From the NCBI GenBank assembly GCA_902806565.1, contig CADCXA010000006.1, forward strand, positions 868,001 to 932,000: 64,000 nt of DNA, in the 5' to 3' direction. This DNA comes from Hypoxylon rubiginosum (lineage: Eukaryota; Ascomycota; Sordariomycetes; Xylariales; Hypoxylaceae). The notes under the pieces were generated by a model that made no database searches, had not been told where the DNA came from, and was given only the letters and a program-made list of their open reading frames with translations. Shown here piece after piece: positions 22,024-32,378 of the stretch (within the stretch, counting starts at the first letter, position 1; each line of letters opens with the position of its first letter). A program made the position numbers and the translations under genes.

Positions 22024-23994
22024 GTACGTGGTTTTATGGCATATTATTAGTCGGATTCACGGACGGAGGTGAAGCATATATCGAAGCGTTAACTTGTAGG
22101 AGGTAATTAATCAACAACTCCGACTCGAGTAGAGTCATTAGATGGGTTTATCAAAAAGTATCTAGAAATAGAATTGTTATTCCTACGAGGCATTTTTGTA
22201 TATGATGCCAGGCGCTAGTAGACGCTGTGGTAGACTTAGATGCTAAGGTTCTGAAGAAATCGTGTCTATGATTCATTAGTCTCTACCTAAGAACTCAAGC
22301 TATTTCAGGGATGACTTAAGCCTCCTTTTGTCTTAATTGTAAGGCAGAAAAGGTCTCTACGAATCGAATGATGTGTCTTACCTTGCCCTCCCTTTTCCAA
22401 GTCCTCCCCCATGACTCGGCAAACTGAGTCAAGGCATATCGGTAGTAGTGTCACGTACCTACCTAGGTGGGTATGCGATCATACATACATATTTCAGTCA
22501 GAGCTGGGGTTTCTAGGACATGAATGTACTGTTGAAACAACCAATCGACTAGGTTATAATATTTCATTTCTTAAAATAGATAAGAGCTCATGGTATATAG
22601 CAAATAAGAAGGCTGCAGTGAGACAGACAAGCTTTGGGGAGCAGCTGAGCGCTGGCTATAGTGTAGGAAAAAAATAAGAAGCCCGTATACAGCTGGCTCC
22701 CAAATCAGTCGGGTAATAAGCGAATGCAAGTAAGCCATAAATGCTACGCACATCATAACATTTCAATCTCTTTCTCACATAATCGGCTTGATCCACCCAA
22801 GCACCTCGAAGCCGAATGTTTTTTTTTCTGGTCATGTTATTGGGGGGTGATGCCGTGGATGTGTAGTATGGACTCTACTCATCCCCGAGTAGCATCTACA
22901 CTAGGCCCGCCTGTCAAGTCAGCAAATCCGGCAGTGCGGAGCAGTTCATGTCAAATAAAACAAGCGGTCAGGTCATCAGGCTGTCAGGTCGAACCATTGT
23001 TAGTAAGAGCCTTAATAAGGGAAAGCCGGCTTCCATAAAGATTGTGCGATTGGAGGTGGGAGGTGAGAAAAGCAGAGAGGTAAGAATAAGCCCCTTGTCA
23101 AGCTTCTTTCGAGTCTTGACGGGATGGGAGCTCGGGCCACCCTACCAGCATTAGGGGTATGTATCTTCCAGAAGAAGAAAAGAACAAAGTCGATCTTCGA
23201 TCTGAGTGACGTGGGAGACAAAAACCGCTTCCCGCCTGAAGACTAACTCGTTACACAAAAGCGCCCTCCTTTTTTTCTCTTTTCGCGCTGCACAACAGGT
23301 CCTTTTCTTGATACGGAAATCTCTATCGAATTCTCTATGGGAAAGAGAAAAGTAATGATATGATGAAGTGATATGATGAAGACGTGCATTGCATTTATCT
23401 TCATTTCCCCCGAATGGGGGGGATAATATCATGAACCCGCTGCTATGGGTTGGGCTCAGGATGTTTTTAGCTTGCGCTGGGCTGGCAGGCTGGCTGGAAA
23501 GCTGCAGATTACAGCAGGTACCTACAGCTCCTACAGTTGGCTCGAGCGGGACACGGATACCTTAGTGGCCTGTGCTCCCTTCTGGAAGACGCGAAGAAGC
23601 AGAAGAAGACAAGGAAGGCTTAAGAAGAAAAGGAGCTGGGACCTCTACTGGGCCCCTACTGGGCTACTGGAGCCCCTCCTAAACTTTAACTGGGGAATTG
23701 GCGTCTTGATCTGCCCCACTCCCCCCATTCCGTATGTCCCAAATGCTCTAAATGTCCAAGGGCCAATTCGTGATCTTCTTTCCCAATTCTAAAATGCTAT
23801 CCCCCTCAATCGTCATTCTTTTTGCCACAGAACTCAAAAACTCCCAAAGAGTAACACTTGAAACCTTTCATTATCGTCCTCCGTTCAAAGTAGCTTCTTA
23901 AAATCAAAGAATTATCCTTCTATCTCTTGTAGATATCTTACCGGTAGAGAATCGATCCATTGACTCAAACATCGTTTACCCCTCCTTATCCCTA

Positions 23995-24020
23995 TCTCCA
24001 TTTCCATTTCCATTTCCATC
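23995..24020 (+). repeat. CATTTC microsatellite
   Basis: About four tandem copies of a six-base CATTTC unit in the pyrimidine-rich leader of the PKA regulatory-subunit gene. Confidence 0.7.
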
Positions 24021-24183
24021 TATCTACGGTACCCCCATACCTCGGCGGCCTTTGGAGCTGGCCTTCCGTCGTGATAAAAAGCACACGCGGCAACAATATC
24101 GTCGAGTTTTCTTGTCGGGAATAAGTGAAACGAACTAGGAGATCTGTGTTGGTTTCGTGGTCATCTACCTAGGTAATACCAAA

Positions 24184-24189
24184 ATGTAA
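24184..24189 (+). promoter_or_regulatory. Minimal start-stop upstream ORF overlapping a splice donor
   Basis: ATG followed directly by TAA in the presumed leader of the PKA regulatory-subunit gene. The G of the ATG is also the first base of a GTAAGT donor, so splicing from that donor would destroy the upstream start codon. Whether this leader is transcribed is inferred from position and composition. Confidence 0.35.
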
Positions 24190-24832
24190 GTAACTGTCTG
24201 TATTTGTATGTTTATTACCTTTAGCTCCATATATATAATGCCATATTCCCCATCTCATTCTATCCTATCCTATAGAGCTATCATCCTGTCTCTTTACTTG
24301 TCTACATCACCCTGGTCTGTTCAGCTCTCCTCCTCTATCTTTCTTACGTATATACCTCCCTTTTTGAGTCTATCTATTTTCCAACCCTGCCCTCGTTGAC
24401 CATTGAAACTACTACTTGCTTACGCAGCACCCGCAATATTCCTATGTGTGTATACGTTTCTACTGCATTTTCACAACACAGCCTCGCCTTGCGTAGCACC
24501 TTGCTACCTACCTTCTCTTAGCGCCCTGTCGCTTTCCAATCCCATTCTCAGGAGCAAGCCGTCGGCTAATACCAGCTAGACGTGCCAGCCCCTTGAACTT
24601 CTCTTACTCGGCAACGAACCCCGTCTTGCATGCATACCACCTGAGATCCTCCCCTACATGTAGGTAATAATGCAATAAAAGTCTTTTTTATTCCTTTATT
24701 TTATTTTTCCCAGCCCAAACCACTGTAGCCTTCTACCTATCACGTCCCTATCCACCAACCAACTACATACGTCTTATGTGCTGAGGCATCGAGGCATTGT
24801 TGCCTTAGCACTGCCTTTCAGCCTTGTGCATC

Positions 24833-26268
24833 ATGTCTCTGCCTGCTGCTTACGAAAAAGAAATAGAAGCCCTCGAAGATCAGATTCGATCCAAGAATCC
24901 ATCCGATATCCTACAGTTCTGCTCCGACTATTTCCTCCATCGTCTCGCCGACGAACGCGCAGCCTACTTCACACGAAGTGTTTCATCCGTCCATAGTGCT
25001 AGTGCAATGTCGGGAACAACGTTCACGAGCCCCTTCGCGGCAAACTCAAACCCCTTTGGCACAGATGGAGGCAGACCTGATGTCAGCGGTGGCCCCTCTA
25101 GTGGTCTACTGAATGTGGTCGAGGAAGACGAGAATGATACGGTTACGTCTCCTACAACCCCGAACTTCGGTGTGTCAAATGCATCGGGTACTTCTTTCCG
25201 AGGCCCGTTTGGTGGCGACGGACCGCTAGATGGACCTCCGTCCTCGATGAGAACGCCACCAAATCCTGATAGCTACCCGGCTCAGTACAATTTTGGCCGT
25301 CGCACCTCCGTCTCTGCTGAATCGCTTAAGCCGGTGGCCGATGTCAACGATAACTGGTCGCCTCCTTCTTACCCTAAAACTCCAGAGCAGCTCGAGAGGT
25401 TGAAGAAAGCCATAGAGGGCAACTTCTTGTTCAGTCATCTAGATGATGAGCAAAATGACCAAATTCTGGGTGCTCTCCAAGAAAAGCCTATCCCGGCTAA
25501 AGATATCAAAGTATGCATGAACTCTTCACCTCGTTCGTGCCTTAGCGCTGACATGAATAATAGGTCATCACCCAGGGCGATGCAGGGGATTATTTTTATA
25601 TCGTTGAGAAGGGCTCGTTCGACGTGTATGTCAACGATATAGGCGCACTACAGCCTGGCCCGGGTGGAATGGGCTACAAAGTGGGCGCCATCCAAGCTGG
25701 TGGCTCCTTCGGTGAACTGGCGCTGATGTATAATGCGCCGCGAGCTGCTACCGTCATTTCCTCTGAGCCTAGTTGCACATTGTGGGCTCTCGACCGCGTC
25801 ACGTTCCGCCGAATTCTTATGGAGTCTACATTTGCGCGCAGGCGGTTGTATGAGAGTTTCCTCGAGGAAGTACCGCTTCTGTCCTCGCTCACGCCGTATG
25901 AGCGGTCGAAGATCGCCGATGCGTTGGAAACCAAAAAGTTCCCGAAGGGCTACACGATCATCAAGCAGGGCGACATCGGTAAATCGTTCTTCCTCCTAGA
26001 AGGTGGCGAAGCGGATGCTTTCAAAGATAGTAGCTCGGAGTCCGTTAAACATTACAAGAAGGGCGACTTCTTCGGCGAACTTGCGCTTCTCGACGACAAA
26101 CCCAGAGCAGCAGACGTGATTAGCGCTACAGAAGTGAAGGTTGCAACGTTAGGAAAGAACGCCTTTCAGAGGCTACTCGGACCTGTTGAAGGTATCATGA
26201 GAAGAACTAGGTACGTGGGTGTCAAGTCAGGGGTCGAAGACGTGGACCCCCTACATCCGTCTTCTTGA
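24833..26268 (+). CDS. pkaR: cAMP-dependent protein kinase regulatory subunit
   Basis: Inhibits the PKA catalytic subunit until cAMP binds. Exons 24833-25510 and 25564-26268, a 53-base intron, 460 residues. The N-terminal dimerisation/docking helix (about 5-45, EKEIEALEDQIRSKNPSDIL) is followed by a Ser/Gly/Pro-rich linker. The inhibitor site GRRTSVS is at 155-161, with a phosphorylatable serine at S159 (RRxS, a substrate-type site). Two cyclic-nucleotide domains follow; their phosphate-binding cassettes are FGELALMYNAPRAA (275-288, R286) and FGELALLDDKPRAA (396-409, R407). The end (GPVEGIMRRTRYVGVKSGVE) is the typical fungal one. The chosen ATG at 24833 is the first in frame. Its leader is long and pyrimidine-rich with a possible intron and tiny upstream ORF. 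It converges with the SPF27 gene. Confidence 0.96.
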
Positions 26269-26640
26269 TGGACGACACATGATAAATGTAATAGCGTAAC
26301 GGTTAGATACATGATACTCAAGGGCAGGAAGTAGTCTAGACGAATGGGTGGGGGCATTCTTTTATTGGAGGAGGCGTTCTCGGAATTACCCTCGCTTTCC
26401 CGTGTTGAATAAGTTTTACTACTCGAGCCTGATACCACAGTAGTGGCATTATCCCCAATCCTAGAGCCGCTTCTCTTGATATACTATCAATTCCGACCAG
26501 TACCGTGATTGTTCGTGAAAGTTTCATATCATGGCCCGTCCATAGCACCTCCGTTCAGCCGGACCGCTTGCTTGGAACGTACCGCCTCAGCATTCTCTAA
26601 TAATTTGTGATTAACCTAGCGGTATATTCCTTCCTCCCTC
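26269..26640. other. Convergent 3' region, PKA-R and SPF27 genes
   Basis: A 372-base spacer between two stop codons facing each other. A short minus-strand open frame here is unsupported. Confidence 0.5.
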
Positions 26641-27356
26641 TCAACCCCGTCCTCTCTGCCTCTCTAAGACCTGCAGCCGCAAGCCCTCGGTAGCGACCTC
26701 GGTTTCCAGGACCCTACCGACGCCGCCCCGCCAGGCTTCGTCCAGCCCCTTCAGCTCGCCGCCGACCTCGTCCTGGGCGCGCCGGCGCTGTATGCTGACG
26801 AGGTCGACCTCGCGGCGCGCTTCCTCGAGCTCCCGCTCGAGCGCCCGCAGCTCGGCCTCGAGCTGCCAGTTGCCGACGAGCCAGGCGTTCCGGCCGTACG
26901 CGTCGAGGAGCTGGAGGTGCGCGTGCCGGCCCGAGAGGTAGGCGGCGGCGGCGTAGGCGCGGGTGAGGGTGGTCTGGAGGGCGGACAGGTCTGAAGAGGT
27001 GGTGGAAGGGGAAGAGGAAGGGTCGGTGGCTTCGTAGCGGGATAGGTCGATCCCGGTGAGAGGCTGCTTGGCGGCGATGCGGTCGAGCTCGGCGGCGATC
27101 AGGGGGCTGAAGGTCGGGGTGGCGAAGGGGGCGGCGGCGGGCGGAGGGGGGGAGCCGGCGGATTCTTGTTCTAAGGTTATGAGGGATTCGGCGGCGGCGC
27201 GCTCGGCTGGGGTCGGTTCGGGGTCGACGTCTGTTTGGGGTGTTAGTTTTGTTGGCTGGGGTTTATTGTCTGGTCTGGGCTTGGGAGGGAATGGATGGGG
27301 ATGGGAAAAGCCTTACAGGGGAGCGACTCGTGGACCGTGGTGCGGATGGAAGACAT
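26641..27356 (-). CDS. Pre-mRNA-splicing factor SPF27 / BCAS2 (Cwf7-type)
   Basis: Small coiled-coil subunit of the Prp19 (NineTeen) complex in the spliceosome. It is not visible as a long ATG-started frame because the first exon is only 40 bases (27356-27317: MSSIRTTVHESLP plus one base); an 86-base intron (27231-27316) leads to the second exon 27230-26641, giving 209 residues. The spliced start VHESLPYVDPEPTPAER, then FSPLIAAELDRIAAKQPL, IDLSRYEA, and the helical region GRNAWLVGNWQLEAELRALE with RRRAQDEVGGEL, match the BCAS2 family in order. The phase closes exactly at the TGA. The gene is strongly GC-rich. It is convergent with pkaR and divergent from the ceramidase gene. Confidence is high on family, slightly lower on the exact first exon. 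Confidence 0.88.
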
Positions 27357-28093
27357 GATTGGTAGCTCGACTGTTTTATGAAGGTAGGTAGCCTGAGCAG
27401 GTGTCTGAATGGGTAGCAACAATGGTTGCCGTCGCTTAATGATTGTAGGTGAGAGCTTGCGACAGGAAATTTGATATTGTTATCGTTATCGATCTTGATG
27501 AAATTGACAAACAGCTGGTATCAGTTGTCAGGCCTCTAAGTCCGAGAAGAGCTTGGCGTGCACGGGAGCCGGCAGTAACGGAAGCGTTGCAGAAGCCCGT
27601 CCCCATGTTGCGTTTAGTGGGGTACTATAACAGGGGGTCGAACTTCCAATGACGCATCTGTGATGTGCGGTTACGCCAGCCTAAGCAGCCCTAGGTACGC
27701 GATTATATGCAAGTTGCTTAGGAACATCGACCATCACATACACGTATTTCTTCCCAGGCAGCCAGGTATCAGTCATTTCTCGACCTGCTTTAGCCTTTAG
27801 GAGGGTTCGATCCCCATCAGCTGAGCGACGTTCCCCTACCGGCATTAGAGTCCCATCGTTCCCGATTTCCAGGAATGGACCCTTTCCGACATCCAGTCCT
27901 AATCCTACGCAAACAACCGCCACTCCGGCTCGCGTGGGTTTTACGCTGAAGGACTCTCTCGTCGGTATTTTAGACAGCTCAGTCCTACGGGCAATAACTA
28001 GGCATTTCTAGTTCGCACTTTGTATAATAAACTTTTTAATCATCCGAAGCCGCGTTACGTAGAGTAAAAAGAAGAGAAGATACGGCTCTTAAG
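27357..28093. promoter_or_regulatory. Divergent spacer between SPF27 and ceramidase genes
   Basis: A 737-base region serving both promoters. Its right half carries an unassigned minus-strand open frame (listed separately). A T-loop-like GGTTCGATCC at about 27807 is not part of a foldable tRNA. Confidence 0.45.
27681..28007 (-). pseudogene. Open frame of 108 codons without a start codon, possible relic or exon
   Basis: From just after a TAG at 28008-28010 the minus strand stays open for 108 codons with protein-like content (ELSKIPTRESFSVKPTRAG, then VAVVCVGLGLDVGKGPFLEI and WLPGKKYVYVMVDVPKQ). There is no ATG in the first 27 codons or so; the only nearby ATG is in another frame. There is no good acceptor or upstream exon before the ceramidase start at 28094. 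I do not recognise the family. It may be the remaining 3' exon of a lost gene, or chance. Confidence 0.25.
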
Positions 28094-30825
28094 ATGCCAC
28101 CGACCCTGCCAGACGAGAAAGCTGAGGCTTCTCCGATCTTCCCGACTTCTCGACGACATCGCCGTGTCTCCCCTCGCCGCGGCCCAGTCGCCGCGTTGAT
28201 TGTAGCTTTACTATTAGTACCGATAATATGGATTCTATTATTCTTTCTGCTGGCAGGCCCGACACAGAAGTTCAAACTATGGTCGGCGTTTCACGCTGGA
28301 CAGGGCTGGAACGCCGCATCGCATCCTGAAGATGAATACCTCATCGGGGTGGGAAAGGCCGACGTGACTGGGTAAGCATTTACGGCGAGAGAGAGAAGCT
28401 ATTTGATTATGTATGTACCTATCTAACTCATGCTCCGAGGATCCAGCCCATGCGTCGAGCTCAACATGATGGGATATGCAGACCCGAATCAGATCGGAAC
28501 CGGTCTACGGCAGCGGCTCTACTCGAGAGCATTTATCGTGGCTGATCCTAGTAACCCGGCCGACAGATTCGTCTACCTCGTTCTCGATACCCAGTCCGGC
28601 GATACGGCCGTCCGATATGGCATTCTATCAAGTCTACAGGAGCTGGGGGCTGAGTATGAGAAATATGGGCACCATAATATCGCCGTGACGGGCACACATT
28701 CGCATTCAGGTCCAGGAGCATGGCTGAACTACCTCTTGCCCCAGATTACGAGCAAGGGCTTCGACCAACAGAGCTACCGAGCGATTGTCGACGGTGCTGT
28801 TTTGTCCATCCGTCGTGCACACGAAAGTCTCACGCCGGGGCATCTCAGCGTTGGATCGACTAAAGTTTTTGGAGCCAATATCAACCGGAGCCTATTCGCG
28901 TATCTGGCGAACCCAGAGGAAGAGCGTGCGAAATACAATACGAGTTCCGAAGATGACGGGTCTGTAGAGAAAGACTTGACCATGCTCAAGTTCCAGCGGG
29001 CCTCGGATGGCAAAAATATTGGCGTTCTGACTTGGTTCCCGACTCATGGTACTTCCGTGCTAGGAAACAACACGTTGATATCTGGCGATAATAAGGGGGT
29101 AGCGGCTTACCTGTTTGAGAAGAGTGCCATTGATGACGAGACGGCAGCTGAGGGATTCGTAGCTGGTTTCTCCCAGGCGAACGTCGGTGACACCAGCCCC
29201 AATGTTCTTGGCGCGTGGTGTGAGGATGGTTCAGGAGAGCAATGCAGTTTTGAGAACAGTACCTGCGGTGATGGTAGATCTCAGAAATGCCACGCACGAG
29301 GCCCCATGTTCACGGTGAACGATGAAGGAACATCTTCGTGCTTTGAGGTTGGCAAGCGCCAATTCGAACCCGCGAAGAAGCTCTACGATCATCTCAACCA
29401 AGCACCGAAACCAGTCCGTGGACGTTGGGTAAAGTCCTTCCACACCTTTCACAACATGTCCAACCACCAATTTCAGCTTCCCAATGGAACCGAGGTAAAA
29501 ACATGTCCAGCCGCGCTAGGTTATTCTTTTGCCGCTGGTACTTCTGACGGGCCTGGCGCTTTCGACTTTACCCAGCACAACAGCAACTCTACGAACACCT
29601 CACCGCTGTGGCGTCTAGTCAGCAGTGTTCTCAAGGACCCGACGGAAGAGCAGATTGCGTGCCACGCGCCGAAGCCCATCTTACTCGACGTCGGCGAGGT
29701 ATTCAGCCCGTATCAGTGGACGCCGAATGTAGTCGATGTGCAAGTCTTCCGCGTTGGCCAGTTGGCAATCATCGTGAGCCCGGGCGAAGCAACGACGATG
29801 GCCGGAAGGCGCTGGAAGGAAGCTGTTGGTAACGAGATCACTGCGTTATTCGCGGACGAGAGCCACTCAGCGAAGCCTATCGTTGTCCTTGGCGGGCCTG
29901 CGAATAGTTATACGCATTACATCACTACAGAAGAGGAATACGGGTAAGTTGATTTCTTTGATGATTTACTATACTTTTGAACTCCTTGTATTAGTCTTCC
30001 GTTTTTTATTGTCAGAAACTCTCACCTGATATCATCGTCATCATGGTTTTGTTGGATGCACAATCTTAACTCTATGGACCTCCTATCCCGTCTCCCCCAA
30101 ATTTAACATTTAATGAAGCTGATCATCTCTTTTTCCAAAATAGGATTCAGCGTTATGAAGGTGCAAGCACGTTATACGGGCCGCATACTTTGGCAGCATA
30201 CATTAACGTTACCTTGTCCTGGATACCATACCTGAGTTCGTCGGCTAGCAGCCGGCCACCACTGGGTCCAGAACCACCAAACAACAGCAACCGAAGCCTT
30301 AGTTTTATCCCGCAGGTTATCCGCGATTCGCCGCCGTTCTTCAAGAAGTTCGGCGAGGTGAAACAGGATGTGGAAGAAGTCTACCAGAAAGGCGCACGGA
30401 TAAGCGCGAGCTTCGTCGGGGCCAACCCAAGGAATAACCTCCGGCTGGAGCGGAATTACGCCGTGGTCGAGAAGCTCGTCGCACCACCTCCACCCATGAA
30501 CCCGGTAGCAGATGCGGGATCTGCGTCGTCGGGTGACGATGAGGACCTGCGTACGGAACTACTAGTCCGGACCCAAGAAGAGGGACGCCAGTGGGAAGTG
30601 GTGCGAGACGACAGTGACTGGCATCTAGTGTTCAGCTGGCGCCGCACTAGCGAGCTGCTCGGGACCAGCGAGGTGCTCATAACCTGGGAGACGGGGGCGG
30701 ACCCGTGGGCGGAGCCGGGGCGGTACCGGTTCCGGTATTTTGGCGACGCCAAGAGCTTGGCGGGGGAGATCACGGAGTTCGAGGGCGTGAGTGGCGAGTT
30801 TGATCTCGTCGATCCGGATCGTTGA
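28094..30825 (+). CDS. Neutral ceramidase
   Basis: Zinc-dependent amidase that splits ceramide into sphingosine and fatty acid. Exons: 28094-28371, 28447-29943 and 30144-30825, introns of 75 and 200 bases, 818 residues. The N-terminus is basic and cytosolic-looking (RRHRRVSPRRG) and is followed by one strong hydrophobic helix at about 31-54, so this is predicted to be a type II membrane protein rather than a freely secreted one. The catalytic core starts at DEYLIGVGKADVTGPCVELN. Expected zinc-site histidines lie in TGTHSHSGPG (177/179) and TWFPTHGTS (292); the active-site hexapeptide is GDTSPN (339-344, nucleophile S342; GDVSPN in animal enzymes). The C-terminal immunoglobulin-like domain (from about 640) is present, with ITTEEEYGIQRYEGASTLYG across the last splice. 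Confidence 0.95.
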
Positions 30826-32378
30826 TGGATGGGTGTGTGTGTGAGAGAAGATTGATTATTTATTACTGACATGGCTTTTGTCAGGTACTATCCGGCTAAA
30901 ATGTAGAATGCTTTTCTGTATGTATACTTAGTAGCACATACTTATCACTCGGAGCTGGGGCACAGTGCGCCTTAAGAAGATAGATTTAGATATCCCCAAG
31001 GAACCAAGGCGGTTTTTGATGGTACAGGGCCAAGCTAAAATAATGTTGTGATGTGATGTGATGTGACAGCGCATATAGCTGCATTTTAGTGTGTAGGTTT
31101 GCTAAAGCCCGTAGAGGAGGCATAGAAACCCAATCTCGGCTTGTCGGGTGTGTCGGGCTTGGAGCTAAAATATCGTAATGGAGGGTAGACTTGGGCGTAT
31201 GTACTTGAGCCTCAAGGGGGCTAAGGAGGTTTAGGGGGGTGGGCTAGACTTCTAGAATAGGGGTAAATTGGAGACTTCAGTGATCAACCAACTACACTGC
31301 CGTTTAGAGTCTTGTCTATTCTTTTTTCTGTGTGATGTTTGGGGATGTGTAATTAATTCGTCTAGGATGGGGTGTGAAAGTATTCGCTCTGTGTTTGATT
31401 GCGTGCTAAAATAGATCCCTTGCTTTCATTGGTAATGAATAGGTGTTTGCACGAACACATCCTCATCTACACCAGTTCACATAAGTCTCGGCCGAGGCAA
31501 AAAAAAAGCAAGGCTACTTGGCTGGAACCTTTCCCTCTGTGCATTTCTAAACTGAACTTCGCTATGCTTAAGCCTCGGCTATGTCCTAATGCAATACGGA
31601 GAAGTAAAAAAAGCTTATGTACATGAAAATGCAAAAATGGCGGTTGGCAAGACATGTAAGATGTAGATGGTAATAACGATAAATGCTTAGCAGGTAATTT
31701 GCTTGAAAGATGAACACAAATCATCGGGTTTAGAATGCGTCATCTCAGACACTTGGAACACCATCCCCCCTTTTTGTGGTGGCTGTAGGCGGGTGTTTAA
31801 GAGCCGCCAAGTCAGCCCCATTCCTCCTCGCTCGGTGTTGTACAAGATGTCTCACCCAAGTGTCGATCTATCCCGTTCGGCTCATGACATGCCGAACTCC
31901 GTTCGCTGGCAAAAACCGGGAAGATGGTATCGTGAGAATGTGGACACAGTAGGAAGACATTTACACGGAGGCCATGTGAATAGCAACATTCTCAAAGGCG
32001 TACAGCGAGATAACGCGCCGTTGACGGGAGGAAGATCGCTAAGGGCAGAATAAGTAGCACAAAAAAGCGAATCGAAGCGAAGGGTGAGCAGGAAGATGGA
32101 AGAAGTAGTAGAATAGTATGAGACGAAGAAGAGTAATAAAATAAAAATAAGACAAGAGATATTAAAACCCGCCATATATGCATATCCGTAGTTTCCCGTT
32201 TCTCCTTTTGTCTCCCTTCTCTCTCTCCGTCCCGAGTGTCCCATTCCCGTTCCCCGTTGCGCTCCAAGTTTCATCTGGTAAAGAAAACGCCGACCATGCT
32301 TTGGTTTGAAAAATTCTCCCGAAACGCTCTCTTCGTAGCAGTAAAACCGGTAATAACAGCGGTGTAATGAACTAACTA
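30826..32378. other. Convergent 3' region, ceramidase and glutaminase genes
   Basis: About 1.55 kb with no supported gene. It includes a GTGAT microsatellite at 31046-31066. Short frames at 31399-32267 on both strands lack any recognisable feature. Confidence 0.5.
31046..31066 (+). repeat. GTGAT microsatellite
   Basis: About four tandem copies of a five-base GTGAT unit downstream of the ceramidase gene. Confidence 0.75.

Larger units (their letters stand above)
22024..24832. promoter_or_regulatory. Long intergenic and leader region upstream of the PKA regulatory subunit
   Basis: About 2.8 kb. The left part is the 3' region of the cytidylyltransferase gene. From about 23800 onward the DNA becomes strongly pyrimidine-rich on the plus strand (TCCATTTCCATTTC near 24000, then CT-rich runs to 24780), as in long leaders of fungal regulatory genes. 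A GTAAGT donor at 24186 with a plausible acceptor ending at 24427 suggests a leader intron of about 242 bases. A 13-base unit is repeated twice at 23357-23381. The short open frames in this stretch have no recognisable content. Confidence 0.5.

Noticed and set aside
24824..24832. Start of the PKA regulatory subunit three codons upstream
   Set aside because: The codon at 24824 is TTG; the first in-frame ATG is at 24833 and begins the conserved N-terminus.
27785..27835. T-loop-like GGTTCGATCC suggesting a tRNA gene
   Set aside because: There is no matching D-arm/A-box upstream at the right distance, the T-stem does not pair well, and no acceptor stem can be formed.
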